Assembly: GCA_027451805.1 (NCBI GenBank)
Contig: DAIDIF010000242.1
Location: forward strand, 1 to 35,114
Origin: Acidobacteriota bacterium
GTDB taxonomy: Bacteria > Acidobacteriota > Terriglobia > Terriglobales > SCQP01
Length of the DNA stretch: 35,114 nucleotides
Direction of reading: 5' to 3'
The position numbers and the translations under genes were made by a program. The notes under the pieces were generated by a model. The model did not search any database. It was not told the DNA's origin and saw only the letters and a program-made list of their open reading frames with translations. Position 1 is the stretch's first letter. Each line of letters opens with the position of its first letter. Below are positions 15,530-25,928 of the stretch, piece after piece.

Positions 15530-16280
15530 GCCAGCTTCCGTCCGCCGTCCAGCCGCCGTCCACCGCCAGCGCCTGGCCGTTGATGAAGCCGCTTTCGGCC
15601 GGATCGGCCAAAAACGCCACCGCCCGCGCGACATCGTCCGGCAGCGCGAACCGCCCCATCGGCACCCGCCCGGTGATGTCGGCGTCGGTGTACAGCCCCG
15701 AATGCTGGGCGGAATCGTCCATGGCGGTCTTCACCCAGCCCGGGCAGACCGCGTTGGAGCGCACGCCGCGGCCGCCCCACTCCGCCGCCAGGGTGCGCGT
15801 CAGGCCGATCAATCCGTGCTTGCTGGCGTTGTAGGCGGCGCGGTCGGCGATGCCCACCAGGCCGGCGACGGAGGCGATGTTGATGATGCTCCCCATCGCC
15901 TGCTCCAGCATCATCGTCCCGAATGCCTGGCAGAGCAGAAACGGCCCCACCAAGTTGACCTCCAGCACCCGGCGCAGGTCCGCGGCGGCCACCGACTCCG
16001 CCGGGCAGATGAAGCTGACCCCGGCGTTGTTCACCAGCACGTCGGCGTGGCCCCAGCGCTCGCGCACCGCGGCGGCGAAGCGGCCGACGGCCGCGGCGTC
16101 GCTCACATCGCCGCGAAACTCCAGCGGTGCTTCCGGCGTGCCCAACTCGCGCACCGCGGCCGCAGTCTCGGCCATGGGCTCGCGGTCGAACAGCGCCAAG
16201 CCGTAGCCCCGCTCCGCCAGCACCTCCGCCGTCTTGCGCCCGATGCCCTGGGCCGCCCCGGTGATCGCTGCCACTCGCAT
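15504..16280 (-). CDS. Short-chain dehydrogenase/reductase
   Basis: The 258-residue classical SDR has the cofactor motif TGAAQGIG at 7-14, an Asp (LALFDRE) at the end of beta-2 suggesting NAD(H) preference, NNAG, and the catalytic Ser (NIASVAG) and YNASK (Tyr and Lys). It ends with FINGQALAVDGGW, typical of FabG-like family members. It is a cytoplasmic oxidoreductase acting on an alcohol or ketone; the substrate cannot be told. It is divergent from the radical SAM gene with only 38 bp between the start codons. TATGCT lies 6 nt before its ATG. Confidence 0.93.
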   Translation of the reverse strand: MRVAAITGAAQGIGRKTAEVLAERGYGLALFDREPMAETAAAVRELGTPEAPLEFRGDVSDAAAVGRFAAAVRERWGHADVLVNNAGVSFICPAESVAAADLRRVLEVNLVGPFLLCQAFGTMMLEQAMGSIINIASVAGLVGIADRAAYNASKHGLIGLTRTLAAEWGGRGVRSNAVCPGWVKTAMDDSAQHSGLYTDADITGRVPMGRFALPDDVARAVAFLADPAESGFINGQALAVDGGWTADGSWLNLRLAHR

Positions 16281-16286
16281 CCGAAC

Positions 16287-16292
16287 AGCATA
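16287..16292 (-). promoter_or_regulatory. -10-like TATGCT for the SDR gene
   Basis: On the minus strand TATGCT is followed by GTTCGG and the ATG at 16280. It is 13 bp from the oppositely directed TACAAT of the radical SAM gene. Confidence 0.45.
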
Positions 16293-16305
16293 CCGCGGGG
16301 AAGCC

Positions 16306-16311
16306 TACAAT
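16306..16311 (+). promoter_or_regulatory. -10-like TACAAT for the radical SAM selenoprotein gene
   Basis: TACAAT differs from the sigma-70 consensus by one base and ends 7 nt before ATG 16319. No good -35 is seen. A leaderless start is predicted. Confidence 0.5.
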
Positions 16312-16318
16312 CGCTTCT

Positions 16319-17701
16319 ATGCGGGTGGTCCTGATCTCGACCTACGATCTGGGCCACCAGCCCTTTGGCCTGGCCTCGCCCGCCGCCTGGCTGCGCCGCG
16401 CCGGGTTCGACGTCGTGCTCGCCGACACCTCCCGCCGGCCGCTGCCCGCCGCCGAACTCGCGGGCGCCGGTCTGATGGGGCTCTTCCTGCCCATGCACAC
16501 CGCCACCCGCCTGGCGCTGCGCCTGCTGCCGGGGCTGCGCGCGGCCGCTCCCCGCGCCCATGTCTGCGCGTACGGCCTGTACGCCCCGCTGCATCGCGCC
16601 CACCTCGAAGCGTCCGGCGTGGACACCGTTCTCGGCGCCGAGTTCGAGGCCGAGCTACTCGCCCTCGCCGAAGCGGTGCGCGCCGGTGCACCGCCGCCCG
16701 CCCGGGGCGCGGCGGCGCTCCCGCGGCTTGACTTTCTGCCGCCCGATCGCGCCGGCCTGCCGCCGCTCGACCGCTACGCCCGGCTGGTCCTGCCTGACGG
16801 CAGCGAGCGCCTCGCCGGCAGCACCGAAGCCACGCGCGGATGCCGGCATCGCTGCCGCCACTGCCCGATCACGCCGGTCTACCAGGGCCAACTGCGCGTC
16901 GTCCGGCGCGATGCCGTCCTGGCCGACATCCGCCAGCAGGTCGCCGCGGGCGCCGGGCACATCACCTTCGCCGATGCCGACTTCTTCAACGGCCCGGCCC
17001 ACGCGATGCGCATCGCGGAGGCCCTGCACGCCGAGTTTCCCTCCCTCAGCTTCGACGCCACCATCAAGATTGAGCACCTGCTGCGCCATCGCCGCCTGCT
17101 GCCGCGCCTGCGCGAGTGCGGCTGCCTGATGGTCACGACCGCGGCTGAATCTTTCGACGACGCGCTGCTCGCCAAGCTGGACAAGGGCCATACCGCCGCC
17201 GATTTCGAACGCGCGCTCGCCCTGACCGCCGCCGCCGGGCTCGCCCTCAACCCCACCTTCCTCGCCTTCACTCCCTGGACCACGGTTTGCGGCTACGGCG
17301 AGATGCTCGCCCATCTCCGCCGCCTCGGCCTGGCGGAACAGATCGCGCCGGTGCAGCTCGGCATGCGCCTGCTGATCCCGCCGGGCTCGCCCCTGCTGGA
17401 GCTGCCCGACGCCGGCGCCTGGCTCGGCGCTTTTATCCCCGCCGAGCTGAGTTACCGCTGGCGCGGGCTCGATCGCGACGCCGAGGGCCTCTACGCCCGG
17501 GTGCAGGCGCTGATCGCGCGCGCCAGCAAGGCCGGCCGCCCGCGCGCCGAAATCTTCGCTCAACTCGAAGCGCTGGCTCCGCCCGGCGCCTACGATCCAC
17601 CGCCCCAGGCGCCGCCCCGCGCCACCATCCCCTACTTGAACGAACCCTGGTTCTGTTGAGCCGAGCCCACCGGCGAGCAGTTCGCCCGCCTAATGACTTG
17701 A
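16319..17701 (+). CDS. CUAEP-tail B12-binding-like radical SAM selenoprotein (TGA 17657 read as Sec)
   Basis: Residues 1 to about 115 resemble a B12-binding Rossmann-like domain, without the canonical DxHxxG. The radical SAM core follows, with the 4Fe-4S/SAM motif C175-x3-C179-x2-C182 (CRHRCRHCPI). A conventional reading ends after Cys446 at TGA 17657-17659. The frame continues with Ala-Glu-Pro and ten more residues (TGEQFARLMT) to TGA 17699-17701. The junction NEPWFC-U-AEP is exactly the C-terminal tail of the CUAEP/CCAEP-tail radical SAM family, in which the second position is Sec or Cys. A hairpin 12 nt after the first TGA fits a SECIS. The full product is 460 residues. Reaction and substrate are unknown; the redox-active Cys-Sec pair suggests thiol/selenol chemistry. 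An ATP-grasp ligase follows 29 bp later. The selA, selB, selC and selD genes must lie elsewhere. Confidence 0.88.
17672..17686 (+). promoter_or_regulatory. Putative bacterial SECIS apical stem-loop
   Basis: GGCGA (17672-17676), loop GCAGT (17677-17681) and TCGCC (17682-17686) form a perfect 5-bp hairpin beginning 12 nt after the in-frame TGA. Bacterial SECIS elements lie just downstream of the UGA inside the coding sequence, with a short apical stem and a G in the first two loop positions; the first loop base here is G. Binding by SelB is inferred. Confidence 0.65.
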
Positions 17702-17724
17702 CGAAACTGGAGCCGTGCTAGGTT
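17698..17724 (+). promoter_or_regulatory. Putative promoter of the ATP-grasp gene
   Basis: TTGACG (17698-17703) and TAGGTT (17719-17724) are 15 bp apart, slightly short. TAGGTT ends 6 nt before ATG 17731. The -35 overlaps the real stop of the selenoprotein gene. GGAAGG between -10 and ATG could also serve as a ribosome binding site for readthrough mRNA. Confidence 0.4.
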
Positions 17725-17730
17725 GGAAGG

Positions 17731-18999
17731 ATGGCCGCGCCTCCGCGCGTTTTGCTCGTCTCCGCCACCACCGGCTACCAGGCGGACAGCTTCCGCACCG
17801 CCGCCGAACGCCTGGGCGTGAGCCTCGCGCTGGCCACCGACCGCTGCGACCAACTCGGGGATCCCTGGCGCGACCAGGCGATTCCGGTGCGCTTCGACCA
17901 GCCCAAGGCTGCGCTCGAAGGTCTGCGCAAACGCCCGCCCTTTCAGGGCATCACCGCCATCGGGGATCGCGCCGCGCTGCTCGCCGCCCAGATTGCCGCC
18001 GGCTTCGGGCTGCGCTTCCACTCCCCGCTCTCGGCGGCGCTGGCGCACGACAAGTTTGCTTTCCGCCAGGCGCTGGCCGCCGCCGGCCTGCCGGCGCCCA
18101 AGTTCCGCCGCTTCGGTCTGGACACCGATCCTGCGGTCGCCGCTTCCCAGGTGGAGTATCCCTGCGTGCTCAAGCCGCTGATGCTTTCCGCCAGCCGCGG
18201 CGTCATCCGCGCCAACAACGCCGGCGAGTTCACCGCCGCCTTCGCCCGCATCCGCCAGTTGCTGGCCCGCCCCGAGATCCAGCAATGGCACAACCCCAAC
18301 GCCGCTTGGCTGCTGAGCGAAACCTACGTCCCCGGCCGCGAGGTCGCGCTCGAAGGTTGGATGGAGGCGGGCACGTTGCAGCGCTTCGCTTTCTTCGACA
18401 AGCCCGACCCGCTGGAGGGCCCGTATTTCGAAGAGTCGGTCTATGTCACGCCCTCGCGCTTGGAGTTGAACCAGCGCGCGCTGATCTGGGACGTCGTCGA
18501 ATCCGCCGCCCGCGCCGCCTCGCTCGGCCCCGGCCCCATCCATGCGGAGATCCGTTTCACGCCCGACGACACGCCCTACGTTCTCGAGATCGCCGCCCGC
18601 CCCATCGGCGGCCTCTGCGCGCGCACGCTGCGCTTCCGCCGTCCGCCCAGCCCCGAGCCCATTACGCTCGAGGAGTTGCTGCTGCGCGGCGCGCTGGGCG
18701 AGCCGCTCGCCGCCTGGGAGCGCGACACCGCGCCCGCCGGCGTGATGATGATTCCGGTGCCCGAGGGCGGCGTGCTCGATCGCGTGGACGGCATCGAAAC
18801 GGCGCGCCGCATCCCCGGGGTCGAAGCCGTCGAGATCACCGCAAAGCCGGGCGAACCGCTGGCGCCGCTGCCCGAAGGCGCATCCTACCTGGGCTTCATC
18901 TTCGCCCGCAGCGCCACGCCCGCGGCGGTCGAGCAGGCGCTGCGCGCCGCCCACGCCCGCCTCGCCATCCATATGCGCCAGGCGCTGCCGGTGGTGTAG
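17731..18999 (+). CDS. ATP-grasp ligase with L-amino-acid-ligase-type C-terminus
   Basis: The 422-residue protein has an N-terminal pre-ATP-grasp Rossmann-like segment (residues 1-105) and an ATP-grasp core at about 108-300. The core includes DKFAFRQALAAAGLPAPKF, YPCVLKPLMLSASRGV (ATP-binding Lys and glycine/serine loop), SETYVPGREVALEG and the Mg-binding segment IHAEIRFTPDDTPYVLEIAARPIGG. The C-terminal part (about 320-410) resembles the LAL_C2 domain of L-amino acid ligases. Such enzymes join a carboxylate to an amine through an acyl-phosphate. Position right after the CUAEP radical SAM gene suggests a shared pathway, possibly modification of a small amino acid or peptide. That is inference. 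No precursor peptide gene is evident between them. Confidence 0.87.
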   Translation: MAAPPRVLLVSATTGYQADSFRTAAERLGVSLALATDRCDQLGDPWRDQAIPVRFDQPKAALEGLRKRPPFQGITAIGDRAALLAAQIAAGFGLRFHSPLSAALAHDKFAFRQALAAAGLPAPKFRRFGLDTDPAVAASQVEYPCVLKPLMLSASRGVIRANNAGEFTAAFARIRQLLARPEIQQWHNPNAAWLLSETYVPGREVALEGWMEAGTLQRFAFFDKPDPLEGPYFEESVYVTPSRLELNQRALIWDVVESAARAASLGPGPIHAEIRFTPDDTPYVLEIAARPIGGLCARTLRFRRPPSPEPITLEELLLRGALGEPLAAWERDTAPAGVMMIPVPEGGVLDRVDGIETARRIPGVEAVEITAKPGEPLAPLPEGASYLGFIFARSATPAAVEQALRAAHARLAIHMRQALPVV

Positions 19000-19027
19000 A
19001 GCGCCGGGGCTCCGCCGCGCCTGCCGG

Positions 19028-19303
19028 CTATTTGCTGCGCTGCGGAACGAAGCCGGGCGGCAACTGCGCGCCTTGGCCGAAGAAGAACTGCTCCAGTTGC
19101 TCGTTGATGATCTTCTGCGCTTCCGGGGTCCAGGGCGCGAGGCGGTACTCGTTCATCAGCATCTTGGCGTGTTCCTTCCACAACGTCCACGCCTGCGCCG
19201 AGACGTTCTCGTAGATGCGCTGCCCCAGCTCGCCCGGCCAAGGCGGCTCCTCCAGGCCGGGCAGTTCCTGTCCGAATTTCACGCAATGGACCATGCGCGC
19301 CAT
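19028..19303 (-). CDS. yggX: Probable Fe(2+)-trafficking protein, YggX family
   Basis: The 91-residue protein [17 protein letters not shown], then [31 protein letters not shown] and a C-terminal FFFGQG match the YggX family, including the conserved Cys near the N-terminus (Cys7) and the Pro-Gly-x-x-G turn. YggX protects iron-sulfur clusters and reduces oxidative damage in the cytoplasm. ATG 19303 gives the canonical N-terminus; the frame upstream stays open but is antisense to fmt. It ends 28 bp from the convergent ATP-grasp gene and is divergent from fmt with only 18 bp between starts. Confidence 0.93.
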   Translation of the reverse strand: MARMVHCVKFGQELPGLEEPPWPGELGQRIYENVSAQAWTLWKEHAKMLMNEYRLAPWTPEAQKIINEQLEQFFFGQGAQLPPGFVPQRSK

Positions 19304-19308
19304 CCGAT

Positions 19309-19315
19309 TATGATA
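19309..19315. promoter_or_regulatory. Symmetric -10 region shared by yggX and fmt
   Basis: The plus strand reads TATGAT (19309-19314) and then 7 nt to GTG 19322 of fmt. The minus strand reads TATCAT (19315 to 19310) and then 6 nt to ATG 19303 of yggX. The two hexamers share five base pairs in an almost palindromic ATTATGATAAT. Both mRNAs would be leaderless. Confidence 0.5.
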
Positions 19316-19321
19316 ATCCAC

Positions 19322-20293
19322 GTGCGCATCGTGTTTCTGGGCACGCCCGAATTCGCCGTGCCCACGCTGGAACGCCTGGCCCGCGAGCCCGGCCTGGAGC
19401 TCAGCGCCGTGGTCTGCCAGCCCGACCGTCCGGCCGGGCGCGGCGGCGGGTTGCGCGCGCCGGCGGTCAAGCTCGCCGCCGCCGCGCTCGGGCTGCCGGT
19501 CTACCAGCCGCAGCGTCTGGGTGGGGCCGACGGCGTCGCCTGGCTGCGCCAGCAACAGCCGGACGCGCTGGCGGTGGTGGCGTTCGGCCAGTTATTGCCG
19601 CCCGCCATCTTCGAGCTCCCCCGCTTCGGCGCCGTCAACGCCCACGCCTCGCTGCTGCCGCTGTACCGCGGCGCGGCGCCCATCCAGCGGGCGATCGCGC
19701 AGGGGGAGACCCGCACCGGCGTCACCACCATGCGCATCAACGCCGGACTGGACACCGGCGACCTGCTGCTGCAGCGCTCGCTCGACATTCCGCCCGATGC
19801 CACCGCGCTCGAGCTCGCGCCCCGCCTGGCCGCGCTCGCCGCTGATCTCATGGCGGAGACCCTGCTGGGGCTGGAGGCCGGCCGCCTCATTGCCCGCCCA
19901 CAGCCGCCCGAAGGAACGCTCACGCCACGCCTGCGGCGCGAGGACGGCGAGATCGACTGGGCCTCCCCCGCCGGCGAAATCCACAACCGCTGGCGCGGGT
20001 TTCAGCCCTGGCCCGGTCTGCACACCCGCTTCCGCGGTCAGCAACTGGCCATCCTCGCCTGCCGCCCGATGCCGGCGTCCGCCGCCCCCACCCCGCCCGG
20101 CCAAATGGCACTGCGAGGCAATGAGCTCTCGGTCCAGTGCGGCGAGGGCCGTCTCGGCCTCGATCTGGTCCGCCTGGAAAGCCGCAAGGCCGTCTCCGGC
20201 GGCGATTTTGCCCGCGGCGCCCACCTTCAGCCCGGCGAAATCCTCGGCCCCCGAACCCGCCCCGCGCTTGACCCTTTTTCGGGGCTCCATTAG
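19322..20293 (+). CDS. fmt: Methionyl-tRNA formyltransferase
   Basis: The enzyme formylates initiator Met-tRNA using 10-formyl-tetrahydrofolate. GTG 19322 gives exactly the canonical N-terminus [19 protein letters not shown] 19310 would add four residues and is disfavoured. Other signatures are [28 protein letters not shown] (catalytic Asn/His region NAHASLLP) and [15 protein letters not shown]. The C-terminal OB-like tRNA-binding domain is at about 205-310 ([12 protein letters not shown]). Length is 323 residues, a normal size. No def gene is adjacent. Its 3' end contains the promoter of the atp operon, whose -10 overlaps the stop codon TAG 20291-20293. Confidence 0.96.
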   Translation: MRIVFLGTPEFAVPTLERLAREPGLELSAVVCQPDRPAGRGGGLRAPAVKLAAAALGLPVYQPQRLGGADGVAWLRQQQPDALAVVAFGQLLPPAIFELPRFGAVNAHASLLPLYRGAAPIQRAIAQGETRTGVTTMRINAGLDTGDLLLQRSLDIPPDATALELAPRLAALAADLMAETLLGLEAGRLIARPQPPEGTLTPRLRREDGEIDWASPAGEIHNRWRGFQPWPGLHTRFRGQQLAILACRPMPASAAPTPPGQMALRGNELSVQCGEGRLGLDLVRLESRKAVSGGDFARGAHLQPGEILGPRTRPALDPFSGLH

Positions 20294-20296
20294 AAT
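20268..20296 (+). promoter_or_regulatory. Promoter of the atp operon
   Basis: TTGACC (20268-20273) and TAGAAT (20291-20296) are separated by an ideal 17 bp, each one base from the sigma-70 consensus. It lies in the last codons of fmt. Transcription from about 20303 would give a leader of about 78 nt before the first ATG. Confidence 0.7.
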
Positions 20297-20380
20297 CAAT
20301 CTTTTCAGAGCCCTCCTGCGGAGCCGGACGCCTGGAGTGTCCCCGAGGCCCGGGCCGCGACTTGTCCGAACTGCGAAGCC

Positions 20381-20857
20381 ATGCAAATCGTCCTCCAAGA
20401 GTTGGGGCAATTACTGTTCGACAGCATCCCCACGATCCTCCTCTTCGTGCTGCTGCACTTCTACCTGAAACGGGTGCTGTACCGCCCGCTGCAGCGAATG
20501 TTGCACCAGCGTTCGGAGCGGATCGAGGGCCGGCTGAAGGCCGCGCGGGAACTGGTGGAGCAGGCGGAGCAGAAGCTGGGCGGCTATGAGGCCGCGCTCC
20601 GCGCCCGCCGTGTGGAAAATTACAAGCAGGTCGAAACCCGCCGCCAGGCGGCGCTGGCCGCCGGCCAGCAGCGCCTGGCGCAGGCGCGCCATGCCTCCGG
20701 CCAGGCGGCGGTGGAAGCGCGCCAGCATCTCGCCGCGCAAACCGAGGAGGCGCGCCGCAGTCTGCAGACCAGCGCCGACGTGCTGGCGGGCCAGATCATG
20801 AGCCAGATCCTCGGCGGCGCCCGCCATCCGGCCGCCTCGCCCGGAGCCGGCGCATGA
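20381..20857 (+). CDS. atpF: F0F1 ATP synthase subunit b (b'-like)
   Basis: The 158-residue protein has one N-terminal membrane segment (PTILLFVLLHFYL) followed by a long charged helix (RMLHQRSERIEGRLKAARELVEQAEQKL onward). This is the standard layout of the stator b subunit that links F0 to F1. It is the first gene of the operon and is followed by a second b-type gene with a 4-bp ATGA overlap, so the stator is likely a b/b' heterodimer, as in cyanobacteria and several acidobacteria. Which of the two is formally b' cannot be settled by eye. The upstream leader contains no strong ribosome binding site. Confidence 0.88.
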   Translation: MQIVLQELGQLLFDSIPTILLFVLLHFYLKRVLYRPLQRMLHQRSERIEGRLKAARELVEQAEQKLGGYEAALRARRVENYKQVETRRQAALAAGQQRLAQARHASGQAAVEARQHLAAQTEEARRSLQTSADVLAGQIMSQILGGARHPAASPGAGA

Positions 20858-21435
20858 CCCTGCTCTTCGCCCTCTGGCTGCAGGCCGCAACCGATGTCCG
20901 CAGCGTGAGCTGGTGGCTGCCGCACAATCCCGCGCTGCGCGGCGTCATCTGGTGGGCGGTGTTCACGCTCAACCTGTTGGTGCTGGTGTGGTTCCTCTAC
21001 AAAATGCTCTTCAAGGGCGCGCCCATGAACCTGCCGGCGGCGCTGCGCCAGCGCGGGCAGAGCATTCAGGAGCAGATCCGCGAGGCCGAGCAGGCGCACC
21101 GCGACGCCGAGACCCGCCTGCGCGATACCGAGGCCCGCATCGCCAACCTGCCGGCCGAGATCCAGGCGCTGGCGCTGGAGGCCGAGCGCGAAGCCGAGGA
21201 AGAGTACAAGCGCCTGGTGGAGGAGAGCGAGCGCGATGCGGAGCGCATCCTGCGCCAGGGGCGGCTCGAAATCGAGGCCGCGGCCAGGTTGGCGCAAAAG
21301 GAGCTGCAGCGGCTGGCGGCGTCGCTGGCGGTGGACCTCGCCACCCAGCGCCTGCGCGAGCGCCTCACGCCCGAACAGGATGAAACCGTGGTGGGCGCCG
21401 GCCTCGCCAGCCTCACGGCGGGACGGCCGCAGTAG
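20854..21435 (+). CDS. atpF: F0F1 ATP synthase subunit b
   Basis: The 193-residue protein has an N-terminal stretch (WLQAATDVRSVSWWLPHNP), then a membrane helix (GVIWWAVFTLNLLVLVWFLY), and a long helical stalk rich in Glu, Arg and Ala with heptad spacing (about 60-170). This is a second stator subunit, longer than the first. The start overlaps the previous stop (ATGA), implying translational coupling and equal dosage. The delta subunit gene follows after 9 bp. Confidence 0.88.
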   Translation: MTLLFALWLQAATDVRSVSWWLPHNPALRGVIWWAVFTLNLLVLVWFLYKMLFKGAPMNLPAALRQRGQSIQEQIREAEQAHRDAETRLRDTEARIANLPAEIQALALEAEREAEEEYKRLVEESERDAERILRQGRLEIEAAARLAQKELQRLAASLAVDLATQRLRERLTPEQDETVVGAGLASLTAGRPQ

Positions 21436-21444
21436 CGGGCGCGT

Positions 21445-21981
21445 ATGGGAGTCATCGAACAGCGCTACGCCGAAGCCCTCGCCGACCTGGTGGCGCGCGG
21501 CGGGGTCCCCGCGGCCGAGATCAGCCGCGACCTGGCCCAGGTGGGCGCGATGCTCGCCGAGCGCAACGGCCTGGCGACCGTGCTCGCCAGCCCGGCGGTC
21601 AACTGGCCGCGCAAGCGCGCGGTGCTCGATGCCCTCGCGGCCGGCGCCCAGCTCGCCCCCATCACCCGCAACTTCCTGCTGGTGGTGGTGCAGCGCGGCC
21701 GCACCGCCCGCATTCCCGGCATCGCCCGCGCCCTGGAGCAACTGCTGCTGGAGCGGCGCGGCATCGTGCGCGCCGAGATCGCCAGCGCCCGCACGCTGTC
21801 GGCGGCGGAGCGCGCCGCGCTCGAGCAGGCGCTGGCCCACCGGCTGGGCCGCCAACTCGAACCCCACTATCGCCTGCAACCCGATCTGGTCGGCGGCTTC
21901 ATCGCCCGTGTGGGCGACGACGTGTACGACGCCAGCATCCTGGGCCGCCTGCAGCGGCTCCGCCACCAGCTCACGGCTTGA
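21445..21981 (+). CDS. atpH: F0F1 ATP synthase subunit delta
   Basis: The 178-residue protein starts with IEQRYAEALADL, the conserved N-terminal OSCP/delta motif. It has the helical N-domain followed by a C-terminal segment with VRAEIASARTLS and LEPHYRLQPDLVGGFIARVGDDVYDASI, which matches the conserved 'D-x-x-l-iGG-x-x-ri-g-d-x-x-x-D-g-S' end. It sits on top of the alpha3beta3 hexamer and binds the b subunits. Length is normal and gene order agrees. Confidence 0.95.
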   Translation: MGVIEQRYAEALADLVARGGVPAAEISRDLAQVGAMLAERNGLATVLASPAVNWPRKRAVLDALAAGAQLAPITRNFLLVVVQRGRTARIPGIARALEQLLLERRGIVRAEIASARTLSAAERAALEQALAHRLGRQLEPHYRLQPDLVGGFIARVGDDVYDASILGRLQRLRHQLTA

Positions 21982-22013
21982 TGCCCCATCCCTTCGCACC
22001 CTAAGCAACGCCC

Positions 22014-23552
22014 ATGGCCATCCTTCGCACTGACGAAATCACCCAACTGCTGCGGCAGCAAATCGAAAACTACGATGCGGTCCTCGCCGTGGACGAGGTC
22101 GGCACCGTGCTCTCCGTCGGCGACGGCATCGCCCGCGTCTACGGCCTGGACAAGGTCATGGCGGGCGAGCTGCTGGAGTTCCCCAAAGGCGTGGCCGGCA
22201 TCGCCATGAACCTGGAGGAAGACCAGGTGGGCACGGTCATGCTGGGCGACTACACCGGCATCCGCGAGGGCGACCAGGTGAAGCGCACGCACCGCATCAT
22301 GTCGGTGCCGGTGGGCGAGGCTCTGGTCGGGCGCGTAGTCAACGCGCTGGGCCAGCCGATTGACGGCAAGGGCGCGATCGCGACCGAGCAGTTCAACGCG
22401 ATCGAGCGCATCGCCCCGGGCGTGCTCGACCGCTCCCCGGTGAAGGAGCCGATGCAGACCGGGCTCAAGGCGATTGACGCCATGGTGCCGATCGGGCGCG
22501 GGCAGCGCGAACTCATCATCGGCGACCGCCAGACCGGCAAGACCGCGGTCGCGCTCGACGCCATCCTCAACTCGCGCGGCAAGGACCTGATCTGCATCTA
22601 CGTCGCCATCGGCCAGAAGCGCTCCACCGTGGCCCAAGTGGTGGCGACGCTGGAGCGCTACGGGGCGATGGACTACACCATCGTGGTGGCCGCCACCGCC
22701 AGCGACCCCGCCCCGATGCTCTACCTCGCCCCCTACGCCGGCTGCGCCATGGGCGAGTATTTCCGCGACACCCAGCGCCACGCGCTGGTGATCTACGACG
22801 ATCTCTCCAAGCATGCCGCCGCCTACCGCGAGATCTCGCTGCTGCTGCGCCGCCCGCCCGGCCGCGAGGCCTATCCCGGCGACGTCTTCTACCTCCACTC
22901 CCGGCTGCTGGAGCGCGCCTCCAAGCTCAGCGCCGAGCGCGGCGGGGGCTCGCTCACCGCGCTGCCAGTGATCGAGACCCAGGCGGGCGACGTCAGCGCC
23001 TACATCCCCACCAACGTCATCTCCATCACCGACGGCCAGATCTTTCTGGACAGCGATTTGTTCAACAGCGGCGTGCGCCCCGCCATCAACGTCGGCATCT
23101 CGGTCAGCCGCGTCGGCGGCAACGCCCAGGTGAAGGCGATGAAGCAGGTTGCCGGCTCGCTGCGCCTGTCCATGGCGCAGTACCGCTCGCTCGCCGCCTT
23201 CGCCCAGTTCGGCAGCGACCTGGACAAGGCCACCGCCGCCCAGTTGTCGCGCGGCCAGCGGCTGGTCGAGCTGCTCAAGCAGGATCAGTACTCGCCGCTG
23301 CCGGTGGAGAAGCAGATCATCGCCATCTACGCCGGCACCAACGGCTTCCTGGACGATGTGGCGGTGGATCGGGTGCGCGCCTTCGAGGCCGCGCTCTATG
23401 CCTTCCTGGACGGGGCCCACCCCGGCCTGCTCGCCGAGTTGGCGAAGAAGAAAGCGCTCGACGACGAGCTCCGCGCCCGCCTGCAGCAGGTGCTGAAGGA
23501 AGCCAAGGCCCAGTTCCAAACCGAGGAGGTGGCGCGCGCCGGACGCGCCTGA
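22014..23552 (+). CDS. atpA: F0F1 ATP synthase subunit alpha
   Basis: The 512-residue protein has the N-terminal beta-barrel domain and the nucleotide-binding domain with Walker [10 protein letters not shown] at about 170-178. It also has [50 protein letters not shown], the family signature. Alpha subunits carry the non-catalytic nucleotide sites of F1. The downstream portion ([23 protein letters not shown]) and C-terminal helical domain are intact. It is full length and 3 bp from atpG. Confidence 0.98.
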   Translation: MAILRTDEITQLLRQQIENYDAVLAVDEVGTVLSVGDGIARVYGLDKVMAGELLEFPKGVAGIAMNLEEDQVGTVMLGDYTGIREGDQVKRTHRIMSVPVGEALVGRVVNALGQPIDGKGAIATEQFNAIERIAPGVLDRSPVKEPMQTGLKAIDAMVPIGRGQRELIIGDRQTGKTAVALDAILNSRGKDLICIYVAIGQKRSTVAQVVATLERYGAMDYTIVVAATASDPAPMLYLAPYAGCAMGEYFRDTQRHALVIYDDLSKHAAAYREISLLLRRPPGREAYPGDVFYLHSRLLERASKLSAERGGGSLTALPVIETQAGDVSAYIPTNVISITDGQIFLDSDLFNSGVRPAINVGISVSRVGGNAQVKAMKQVAGSLRLSMAQYRSLAAFAQFGSDLDKATAAQLSRGQRLVELLKQDQYSPLPVEKQIIAIYAGTNGFLDDVAVDRVRAFEAALYAFLDGAHPGLLAELAKKKALDDELRARLQQVLKEAKAQFQTEEVARAGRA

Positions 23553-23555
23553 GGC

Positions 23556-25926
<2,371 letters not shown>

Positions 25927-25928
25927 CC

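Noticed and set aside
17657-17659. TGA as the normal stop of the radical SAM gene
   Set aside because: It sits inside a Cys-TGA-Ala-Glu-Pro context identical to the known CUAEP tail, with an open frame beyond and a correctly placed hairpin.
18999-19028. Hairpin between the ATP-grasp and yggX genes as an intrinsic terminator
   Set aside because: Only a short GAGC/GCTC pairing is present and no T run follows.
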